Below are positions 1-6,338 of a stretch of 14,963 nt of DNA, in pieces (position 1 is the first letter of the stretch; the number at the start of each line of letters is the position of its first letter). Both the position numbers and the translations under genes were made by a program. Below the pieces are notes generated by a model. It saw only the letters and a program-made list of their open reading frames with translations, was not told the DNA's origin and ran no database searches. The stretch comes from Draconibacterium sp. Its GTDB lineage: Bacteria > Bacteroidota > Bacteroidia > Bacteroidales > Prolixibacteraceae. The DNA is taken from contig JALUZN010000014.1 in assembly GCA_027011835.1 (NCBI GenBank), forward strand, positions 1 through 14,963, read 5' to 3'.

Positions 1-63
1 TTTTGTCTGATTTTGTAAAGATAATTATACTCTATCTCACTGTCAAATATCGTTAATAAATAC

Positions 64-120
64 AGCCTCCTTTTTGTCCACATGAGCAGATGTACTTAAA
101 ATTAGCCTCCTTTTTGTCCA
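64..120. repeat. Pair of 17-bp direct repeats, 40-bp period
   Basis: The 17-mer AGCCTCCTTTTTGTCCA occurs exactly at 64-80 and again at 104-120, both on +, so the start-to-start distance is 40 bp (about four helical turns). Both lie upstream of the acyltransferase gene at 199. The minus strand of each copy contains AAGGAGG. Same-face spacing would suit paired protein-binding sites, but that is inference; a remnant of a longer array running off the left edge is equally possible. Confidence 0.75.
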
Positions 121-147
121 TTACACCAGCTTTTCGTTCCAATATAC

Positions 148-178
148 ATTGTGATTCTGTAAAAAGCTGTAAGGTTTG
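148..178 (+). promoter_or_regulatory. Candidate Bacteroidota promoter for the acyltransferase
   Basis: ATTG at 148-151 is followed after 19 bases by AAGGTTTG at 171-178, which fits the Bacteroidota -33/-7 pattern (TTTG, ~19-21 nt, TAnnTTTG) with one mismatch in each box. It would start transcription roughly 15 nt before the ATG at 199. Sequence match only. Confidence 0.35.
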
Positions 179-198
179 AGCAAATAAAAGCTATTTAA

Positions 199-1542
199 AT
201 GAAGTACGAAAAGTGGTCGTTAGGTTACTACATACTTAAGCAATATGTCCGGTTTGTCGACTGGATAATGCATAATAGAACCATATTAATCGGGTTGAAA
301 AATATTCCCAAAAACAAACCTTTGCTGTTTACGCCCAACCATCAGAATGCACTTAGCGATCCGATGGCAATTTTATTGCATACAAAATATCAACCTGTTT
401 GGTTGGCCCGGGCCGATATTTTTAAAAATAAAACTGCTGCGGCAATTTTGGCATTTCTGAAAATACTGCCGGTTTACCGTATGCGCGACGGAAAAGAAGA
501 GCTCGCAAAAAATAGCGATACTTTTGCACATAGTATTAAGGTGTTGAAAAATAAAAAGGTTCTTGCATTCTTCCCTGAAGCTACGCATACCGGGAAACGA
601 CAAATGATTTCGCATAAAAAAGCTGCTCCCCGAATTGCATTTATGGCCGAGGAGCAAACCGAAGGAAACCTCGATATTCAGATTATTCCCATTGGAATTT
701 ACTACAGCGACTATTGGAAATTTAACAGCAATCTTATTGTGAAATTTGGAAATCCAATAGCTGTAAACGACTTCCTCGAAGAGTATAATGACAATCAGAA
801 TGCGGCAACTTTGTCGTTACGAAACAGGATTCACGAAGAGGTGCAGCCTTTGGTTTTCAACATTCAAAGCAAAAAGTATTATTACGATTTTGAGGAGATT
901 GTAAAGGTTTACGGCAAACATTTTTTGGCACGTCAGAATAAAAAATATTCCATTGTTAAACTTTTTTATTCGAACCAGAAGCTAGCCAATTTACTCGATA
1001 ACTTGGAAGCAGAAAATGCAGAGGCAGTTGCGCCGCTGATTGAGAAAGTAAATGGATATATTTCGTTACTAAAAAAGCTGAAACTGAGGAGTTGGTTGGT
1101 GGAGAATCATAAAAATAATGTACTTCGAATAGTCTTAAACAAAGTAATTTTGTTAATTGGATTGCCGGTCTTTGTTTATGGCTTTTTGTTTAATGCCATC
1201 CCGTTTTTTGCCATCGACACGCTAAACCGGAAAAAAATTAAAGACAGGGCATTTTGGAGTTCTTTTGCGTTGGCTCTTGGAATGATTGTTTTTCCCATTG
1301 TTTACCTGCTTGAGTTGCTTGCGGTTTCGTCGTTGTTGCCCGGTGTGTGGCTGAAACTTGCATTTCTGGTCAGTTTACCGTTTGCCGGAAAGCTTGCATT
1401 CAAGTGGTACATTCTATTTCGTAAAACAGTCGGACATATTCGAATATTATCTCTAAAACTGTTTAAAAAGAGTGTGTACGAAAAGTTAATTTCAACTCAG
1501 AAAATGGTTTTCAACGAGCTGGATACGCACCTTCCTGTTTAA
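199..1542 (+). CDS. PlsC-type lysophospholipid/glycerol-3-phosphate acyltransferase family membrane protein
   Basis: A 447-residue protein with the PlsC/LPLAT acyltransferase signature in its N-terminal half. The catalytic NHxxxxD block is seen as N47-H48...D53 (NHQNALSD), and the phosphate-binding block as FPEATHTG near 124-131 in place of the more usual FPEGTR. The C-terminal half carries two hydrophobic segments (about 316-340 and 350-385), suggesting membrane anchorage with the active site in the cytoplasm. The family transfers acyl groups to lysophosphatidic acid or related lipids. This protein is longer than classical PlsC (about 240 residues), so it is better called a PlsC-domain protein of unknown exact substrate than plsC itself. 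The ATG at 199 is the first in-frame start and gives a normal amphipathic N-terminus. The gene ends only 2 bp from the end of the convergent helicase gene. Confidence 0.87.
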   Translation: MKYEKWSLGYYILKQYVRFVDWIMHNRTILIGLKNIPKNKPLLFTPNHQNALSDPMAILLHTKYQPVWLARADIFKNKTAAAILAFLKILPVYRMRDGKEELAKNSDTFAHSIKVLKNKKVLAFFPEATHTGKRQMISHKKAAPRIAFMAEEQTEGNLDIQIIPIGIYYSDYWKFNSNLIVKFGNPIAVNDFLEEYNDNQNAATLSLRNRIHEEVQPLVFNIQSKKYYYDFEEIVKVYGKHFLARQNKKYSIVKLFYSNQKLANLLDNLEAENAEAVAPLIEKVNGYISLLKKLKLRSWLVENHKNNVLRIVLNKVILLIGLPVFVYGFLFNAIPFFAIDTLNRKKIKDRAFWSSFALALGMIVFPIVYLLELLAVSSLLPGVWLKLAFLVSLPFAGKLAFKWYILFRKTVGHIRILSLKLFKKSVYEKLISTQKMVFNELDTHLPV

Positions 1543-1544
1543 GG

Positions 1545-2864
1545 TTACCGTCTTTTCTTCCTTTTCTGACGGGCTTTAGTACGGGCAAATTTATCTTCGA
1601 ACGAACGTTTCGACGAAAATTTATTTTTCTTTTTATGAAATGCTCCTTTATAAGTGGGGTCATCTATTTTCTTCTGGCGGTCTATTTCGCGAAGTTGTTG
1701 CTGGCTCTCTTTAAATTCGGTTTCTAAAACTTCAACTCCTTCGGGTAAATCCAATAGTTCAATCTCCATCCGAATCAGTTTTTCAATTTTTTGCCAGTGC
1801 CACTCATCCGACGGGTCGACCAGTGTAATGGCATCGCCTCTGTTTCCTGCTCGCGCTGTTCTTCCAATTCGGTGAATGTAGTCTTCGTAATCGTTCGGAA
1901 TATCGAAATTAATGACGTGACTCACTTTGCTTACATCCATTCCGCGTGCCGAAACGTCGGTCGTAATCAATACCCGAACATCGCCACTTTTAAATGCCTG
2001 AATGGAATTAATACGTGCATTTTGCCCTTTATTTGAATGAAGAATTCGTATCTCGCCTTCCGTTTTACGTTGAACGACTTTAAAAACTCCCTCTGCATGT
2101 TCTTTGGTTTTTACAAAAATCACAACCCTGTAAAACGTCTCTTCATCTTTTAGCAGATTCTCGATTAAGTTTAGTTTAGTACGGTAATTTGGTACGCGGT
2201 ATGCAATTTGTGTAACCCGTTCAACCGGTGTTGCAGAAGGTGCAATTTCAAGCTTTTCGTAATAGTCTAAAAACTCTTCCGATAATTTTTCAATGCTTTC
2301 TGAAAAGGTTGCCGAGAACAGTAGATTTTGGCGTTTCGATGGGATAATTTCCTGTATCTGTTTTAATTGTGGCAAAAATCCGAGGTCTAACATCCGGTCG
2401 GCCTCGTCGATAACAAGGTATTTTACTTTTTTAAGTTTTAGGGCGCCGGCTTGGTATAAATCCCACATTCTACCCGGAGTAGCCACTAAAATATCGATTC
2501 CGGGTTCCAATAATGCGGCGTGTTTTGTCCAGCCAATGCCACCAAAAACCGCAGCGTGTCGCAATTCCGAAAATGCTGTAAATTCAGCAATATCTTCGCC
2601 TACCTGAATGGCTAATTCGCGCGTTGGAACAATAATTACCACACGAGGGTCGACTCCTTCGGGTTTTCGTAGTTTTGTTAAAAGAGGCAAAAGGTAGGCG
2701 GCAGTTTTTCCGGTTCCGGTTTGTGCTACACCAACAATGTTTACCCCCGAATTAATTTTTGGTATGGCCTGCTGCTGAATGGGTGTTGGCTCAACAAACC
2801 CAATCTCGTTTAACGCTTTTAATATTGATTTGGCTATTTTTAACTCCTCGAATGTTCGTTTCAT
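1545..2864 (-). CDS. DEAD-box ATP-dependent RNA helicase (RhlE-like)
   Basis: A 439-residue helicase with the full DEAD-box motif series: Q motif (F5 ... PTPIQ, about 26-30), motif I AQTGTGKT (47-54), Ia PTRELA (80-85), Ib TPGR (129-132), motif II DEAD (153-156), motif III SAT (184-186), and motif VI HRIGRTARAG (331-340). A lysine/arginine-rich tail from about 395 ends in a strongly basic stretch, as in RhlE-like proteins, and probably binds RNA. The family unwinds short RNA duplexes in ribosome assembly or RNA decay. All catalytic residues look intact. It is the last gene of a minus-strand series after dprA, but a 388-bp inverted-repeat element now separates the two. The start is supported by MKRTFEELKI, which places the Q motif at the usual distance from the N-terminus. 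The RhlE assignment within DEAD-box proteins is less certain than the family. Confidence 0.95.
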   Translation of the reverse strand: MKRTFEELKIAKSILKALNEIGFVEPTPIQQQAIPKINSGVNIVGVAQTGTGKTAAYLLPLLTKLRKPEGVDPRVVIIVPTRELAIQVGEDIAEFTAFSELRHAAVFGGIGWTKHAALLEPGIDILVATPGRMWDLYQAGALKLKKVKYLVIDEADRMLDLGFLPQLKQIQEIIPSKRQNLLFSATFSESIEKLSEEFLDYYEKLEIAPSATPVERVTQIAYRVPNYRTKLNLIENLLKDEETFYRVVIFVKTKEHAEGVFKVVQRKTEGEIRILHSNKGQNARINSIQAFKSGDVRVLITTDVSARGMDVSKVSHVINFDIPNDYEDYIHRIGRTARAGNRGDAITLVDPSDEWHWQKIEKLIRMEIELLDLPEGVEVLETEFKESQQQLREIDRQKKIDDPTYKGAFHKKKNKFSSKRSFEDKFARTKARQKRKKRR

Positions 2865-2868
2865 TTTG

Positions 2869-2876
2869 CAAAAGTA
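2869..2876 (-). promoter_or_regulatory. Perfect -7 box directly before the helicase ATG
   Basis: The minus strand reads TACTTTTG, an exact TAnnTTTG match, ending only four bases (CAAA) before the helicase start codon. I see no good TTTG at the -33 distance, which would fall at the left junction of the inverted-repeat element. If used, the transcript would have almost no leader. Weak evidence. Confidence 0.3.
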
Positions 2877-2897
2877 ACAAAATCAATTTATTACCTT

Positions 2898-3285
2898 AGG
2901 GTCTGCTGAAAAACAATTAAACACATAATATCCAGTTAGATATCCTATTTGATACTTTTAAAAGTACAAGATTTTTGGTCTGTTTTATTAAATAATGGTT
3001 TGGTAAATTTTTATAAATACCTCATAGACAAAGAATTACAAGACACAAGGCAATTGTTGTAATTAACTAAAAATCAGACCTTTGCGACTTTGTGGCTTTG
3101 CGAGAAACAAAAATTTAACGAAGTATTGATTAAAGATGCTTGTATTTATTCATTCTACGATTCGGATATTCTAATAGCTCAGCTGCACATCATATTTGAA
3201 CCTTATTCAGTTTGAGGTATTTTATATACATCTGCACTTCACAAAGTCCAAATCTGACGCACATCTGAACTTTTCAGCAGACCCT
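2898..3285. mobile_element. 388-bp MITE-like element with perfect 15-bp terminal inverted repeats
   Basis: The left end AGGGTCTGCTGAAAA (2898-2912) is the exact reverse complement of the right end TTTTCAGCAGACCCT (3271-3285). Outside GGGTCTGCTGAAAA both junctions read TA, as expected for TA target duplication. There is no open frame long enough for a transposase, so it resembles a non-autonomous MITE or an internally deleted IS. TA targets and GGG-starting ends occur in some IS5-group and IS630-like elements; I do not assign a family. It lies between dprA and the helicase gene and contains repeat copy A. Nothing else recognisable lies in the dprA-helicase gap. Confidence 0.7.
2990..3131. repeat. 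Dispersed repeat, copy A (inside the inverted-repeat element)
   Basis: About 142 bp that aligns by eye at roughly 80 percent with 6022-6161. Shared landmarks in the same order: ATAAATACCTCA, a stem (AATTACAA ... TTGTAATT around 3036-3065), three 8-bp units TTTGCGAC / TTTGTGGC / TTTGCGAG, and TTAACGAAGTATTGAT. Non-coding. Confidence 0.8.
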
Positions 3286-4387
3286 ACCTAAGTTTATATA
3301 TCTGCCCGGGTAAAACAGTAATTGCATTTTTAAATTCCAGATTTAGTAATATGGTTGAAATACGACTTGATGTCAACTCCATTTCTGCCGAAATCTGGTC
3401 GATAAAAAGCTCGCCCTCTTTTTGTAAAAGGTCAACTATTTTTTGTTCCTGTTTATCTAGTTCCACAAATAAACTCGATTGGATAATTTTCTCTTTCTCA
3501 CTGTTTTCCCAGTTCATAAAATACTCCAAATCGTCAATTCCTTCCAGTAATGCAGCGCCACTGTTTTTGATGAGTTGGTTGCATCCTTTCGAATAAATAT
3601 CGCCGGCACGCCCCGGGAAAGCGAACACATCGCGGTTGTACGATGCGGCAATATCGGCAGTAACCAAAGCTCCACCTTTTTTAGCCGACTCAACTACAAT
3701 TGTTGCATCGGCAAGTCCTGCAATTATCCGGTTGCGACGTAAAAAATTGGTAGGTTCTATTTTTGTATTACTTATAAAATCGGTAACCAAACCACCGTTT
3801 TCAATCATTTTCCTTGCCGTTTCGCGGTGCAACCCCGGATATAAATTATCGAGTCCGTGGCCAACTACGCCAACCGTTGGAATGTTATATTTTAATGCCG
3901 ATTTGTGCGCCTGAATATCAATCCCATACGCGAGTCCGCTAACCACAAGTATTTTATAATTACGTTCTGCAAATTTTTGTATCAGCGCATCGCAAATCTG
4001 TTTCCCGTAGTCGGTTGCATTTCGTGTGCCTACAATGCTTATTACCCGCTGTTCGTTCAGGTTCATCACTCCTTTCGAATAGATTAATATGGGAGCATCG
4101 CCACAGCTTTTTAATCGTCTTGGATAATTTTTATCAGTATAAAAATAGGTTGAGATATTATGTTTTTTTATAAACTCGACTTCCTTTTCAGCTCTCCCGA
4201 GAACATCGGCATTTTTTATTCGCCGGGCATTAACTTCTCCAATTCCCGGGATTTTCTTTAGAGAGTTTAACGGCTCCGAAAAAACACCTTCCACGCTTCC
4301 GGTGTAGGCAATTAAGTTGCGTGCCAAAACTCCTCCAATTCCGGGAACTAACGAGAGAGCTATCTTATATTTTAAATGGCTATCCAT
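3284..4387 (-). CDS. dprA: DNA-processing protein DprA (Smf family)
   Basis: A 367-residue protein with the three-part DprA layout. It has an N-terminal helix-hairpin-helix region (VPGIGG 14-19 and IPGIGE 46-51), a central Rossmann-like domain with GTRNAT (120-125), SGLAYGID (150-157) and the FLRRNRIIAGL / GGALVTAD blocks (about 215-245), and a C-terminal winged-helix-like part ending LPGQIYKLR. DprA binds single-stranded DNA and loads RecA during natural transformation and recombination in the cytoplasm; many bacteria keep it without obvious competence. Length is usual for Bacteroidota. It starts 20 bp after the stop of the small membrane-protein gene, so the two probably form an operon. Oddity: the TAG stop (3284-3286) straddles the right junction of the inverted-repeat element. 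TA comes from the target and G from the element. The protein end still looks complete. Confidence 0.95.
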   Translation of the reverse strand: MDSHLKYKIALSLVPGIGGVLARNLIAYTGSVEGVFSEPLNSLKKIPGIGEVNARRIKNADVLGRAEKEVEFIKKHNISTYFYTDKNYPRRLKSCGDAPILIYSKGVMNLNEQRVISIVGTRNATDYGKQICDALIQKFAERNYKILVVSGLAYGIDIQAHKSALKYNIPTVGVVGHGLDNLYPGLHRETARKMIENGGLVTDFISNTKIEPTNFLRRNRIIAGLADATIVVESAKKGGALVTADIAASYNRDVFAFPGRAGDIYSKGCNQLIKNSGAALLEGIDDLEYFMNWENSEKEKIIQSSLFVELDKQEQKIVDLLQKEGELFIDQISAEMELTSSRISTILLNLEFKNAITVLPGQIYKLR

Positions 4388-4407
4388 TTTGTTGCTTGGG
4401 AAATTAT

Positions 4408-4860
4408 TTAACGGTATAAAATATCGTGTAGTGCTTCGCGCATTTTAATTCGGTCGTTAAAGGGAACCGCCGCCAGACTTACCGATTCGTATTCGGCAAT
4501 GCCGCGTTGAGTTTGAACAATAAACGAAACATCGGAAAGTTTCCCGAAAACTGAATTTTCAAAATTTACTTTCCGCAACAATTCTTGAGGAAATTCTATG
4601 GAGTGGTAGTTCGCTTTTCCAAAACTTATGGCTTTGTAATAGCGCAGAACCACACTGTTGTTGTTGGTGCTAAACTCGATAAACTGATAATCGGCAACAT
4701 GAAAAAAGAGGTACCAAAGCGAAAAAACACCCACGGTAATAAGTGCCGGCAGTGTGTAATCGAGTAAGAAAAGTACGAGTGCTACGAGGGCGATAAGAAT
4801 GCTCACAATAAAGAAAATACGTTTATATTTTATGGCTTGTTTTTTATTGTTTATATACAT
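4408..4860 (-). CDS. Small two-TM membrane protein, possible bacterial PH-like domain
   Basis: A 150-residue protein I do not recognise by name. The N-terminus (YINNKKQAIKYKR) is basic and is followed by two closely spaced hydrophobic helices (about 14-34 and 38-56), then a soluble, beta-rich region with alternating hydrophobic positions and a final helix (MREALHDILYR). Two helices followed by a small beta domain resembles bacterial PH-domain (YdbT/YcxB-like) proteins, but no diagnostic motif settles this. It has a good promoter and is the first gene of the minus-strand unit leading into dprA, 20 bp downstream, and is divergent from aroB. The gene is real, judging by length, a promoter and Bacteroidota-like codon use; its function is unknown. 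Confidence 0.8.
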   Translation of the reverse strand: MYINNKKQAIKYKRIFFIVSILIALVALVLFLLDYTLPALITVGVFSLWYLFFHVADYQFIEFSTNNNSVVLRYYKAISFGKANYHSIEFPQELLRKVNFENSVFGKLSDVSFIVQTQRGIAEYESVSLAAVPFNDRIKMREALHDILYR

Positions 4861-4877
4861 TTTGCGTTATTAAATTT

Positions 4878-4908
4878 CAAAGAAACAGATACGTTATCGG
4901 GTTTCAAA
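4878..4908 (-). promoter_or_regulatory. Bacteroidota-type promoter for the membrane-protein/dprA unit
   Basis: The minus strand shows TTTG (4905-4908), exactly 19 bases, then TTTCTTTG (4878-4885), matching the -33/-7 pattern with a single mismatch (T for A at position 2 of the -7 box). It lies 17 nt ahead of the ATG at 4860, in the 97-bp divergent region shared with aroB. Confidence 0.55.
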
Positions 4909-4929
4909 TTTTCAAAATCAAATTTATTG

Positions 4930-4937
4930 TAACTTTA
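4930..4937 (+). promoter_or_regulatory. Candidate -7 box for aroB
   Basis: TAACTTTA matches TAnnTTTG except for its last base and lies 20 nt before the aroB ATG. I see no clear TTTG at the -33 distance. Confidence 0.3.
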
Positions 4938-4957
4938 TCGCAATTTAGCAGCAACTT

Positions 4958-6022
4958 ATGGGAAATTCAAAAATATCATCAAAAATAATTTACAGTCGTT
5001 CTGTTGAAAAGGAACTGAAATTGTGGGTGGAGAAGTACCCGGCAGGAAAAGTATTTTTAGCAACAGAAGAAACCGTTGATAAAATCTGGGTGTCTGAATT
5101 CGACAATTTCTTAAAATCGAATGGAATAAAAAAAGTGGTAATTCCGGCTGGCGAGAACAATAAAAAAATTGAATCAGTCGCAAAAATCTGGAAATTCTTA
5201 TCGGAAAACGGTGGCGACCGCAAATCGTTGTTAATAAATATTGGTGGCGGAATGTTAACCGATTTGGCTGGGTTTGCAGCAACTACATTTAAACGCGGAA
5301 TCGATTTTTTGAATGTGCCAACTACGCTGCTCTCGCAGGTTGATGCATCGGTTGGCGGAAAAACCGGAATTAACTTTAACGGGCTGAAAAACGAAGTGGG
5401 AACTTTTAAAGAGCCGGTTGCTGTAATTATAAACACCAATTTTCTGAAAACAATCGACCAACAAAATTTTATTTCGGGATTTGGCGAAATGATTAAACAC
5501 GGTTTAATTTACAACTCCGAACATTTGAAGGAATTAAAAGAGTTCGACTTTGAAACTATTGATTACAACGCGCTTGAAACAATTATTGGGCATTCGGTAA
5601 ATGTAAAAGAGTACTTTGTTGCCAACGACCCCACGGAGCAAAACATTAGAAAAGCACTAAACTTCGGGCACACTGCCGGGCACGCTTTCGAAAGTTTGGC
5701 CATGCAACAAAAGCGCCCTATTTTACATGGTTACGCAGTGGCTTTCGGAATGATTGTTGAACTTTTTCTCTCTTCGAAAAAATGTAACTTTGCTGTTAAT
5801 GAGCTAAAAAGCATTACTGAATGGCTCGTAAATATTTATGGGAAATTTGTAATTACGAAGAGCGATTACAACCAACTTTTTGAGTTGATGACACACGATA
5901 AAAAAAACGAGCAGGGGAGAATAAACTTTACACTAATTTCTAAAATTGGTGAGATTGAGATTAATAAAGATTGCAATAAAGAGCTAATTTTTGAGGCTTT
6001 TGATTTTTATCGTGAGTTATAA
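4958..6022 (+). CDS. aroB: 3-dehydroquinate synthase
   Basis: A 354-residue enzyme that converts DAHP to 3-dehydroquinate, the second step of the shikimate pathway, in the cytoplasm using NAD+ and a divalent metal. Visible signatures are the NAD-binding glycine-rich run (NIGGGMLTDLAGFAATT, about 90-106), the VPTTLLSQVDASVGGKTGIN block (about 119-138), GFGEMIKHGLI (metal ligand Glu), LNFGHTAGHAFE and ILHGYAVAFGM (metal ligand histidines). Length is typical. The ATG at 4958 begins MGNSKISSKI shortly after a candidate -7 box. It is divergent from the membrane-protein/dprA unit. The next gene on the same strand is aroA from the same pathway, but a 316-bp repeat-bearing spacer separates them, so co-transcription is uncertain. 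Repeat copy B starts exactly at the stop codon. Confidence 0.97.
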   Translation: MGNSKISSKIIYSRSVEKELKLWVEKYPAGKVFLATEETVDKIWVSEFDNFLKSNGIKKVVIPAGENNKKIESVAKIWKFLSENGGDRKSLLINIGGGMLTDLAGFAATTFKRGIDFLNVPTTLLSQVDASVGGKTGINFNGLKNEVGTFKEPVAVIINTNFLKTIDQQNFISGFGEMIKHGLIYNSEHLKELKEFDFETIDYNALETIIGHSVNVKEYFVANDPTEQNIRKALNFGHTAGHAFESLAMQQKRPILHGYAVAFGMIVELFLSSKKCNFAVNELKSITEWLVNIYGKFVITKSDYNQLFELMTHDKKNEQGRINFTLISKIGEIEINKDCNKELIFEAFDFYREL

Positions 6023-6161
6023 AATTATGGTTCGGGGCATTTAATAAATACCTCAGAAATAGAGTATTACAAGGCATAAGGCAATTGTTGTAATTTATTG
6101 AAAATAAGATATTTGCGACTTTGCGGCTTTGCGAGAATCAAAAAATTAACGAAGTATTGAT
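6022..6161. repeat. Dispersed repeat, copy B (directly after aroB)
   Basis: About 140 bp aligning with 2990-3131: ATAAATACCTCA, ATTACAA ... TTGTAAT stem, three 8-bp units TTTGCGAC / TTTGCGGC / TTTGCGAG, and TTAACGAAGTATTGAT in the same order. Unlike copy A, it has no GGGTCTGCTGAAAA ends nearby. It begins at the aroB stop. Confidence 0.8.
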
Positions 6162-6338
6162 AACACTAACTACGGATAAAATCCGGGAAGATTCAGCAAC
6201 TTATGAAACGAGCATGGTCGACAAAACACAAAAGCTTATGTCTGAATTGTGCATGCGAGTTCCATGGGTCAAGAAATACAATTTTGACTTGTGTGTATAT
6301 CTGTCTGAATTACAATGTTTTAATTTAATTATATACGA
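6162..6338. other. Spacer between repeat copy B and aroA, no gene seen
   Basis: Together with copy B this makes up the 316-bp aroB-aroA gap. An open frame crosses it (6121-6342) but starts at TTG inside the repeat and has no recognisable protein features. I see no terminator hairpin and no convincing promoter; a TACAATGTTTT stretch near 6313 is a poor -7 match. Confidence 0.5.

Noticed and set aside
1..198. Short minus-strand frame MDKKEANFKYICSCGQKGGC across the 17-bp repeats
   Set aside because: Only 22 codons, made largely from the repeat itself; no supporting promoter or family resemblance.
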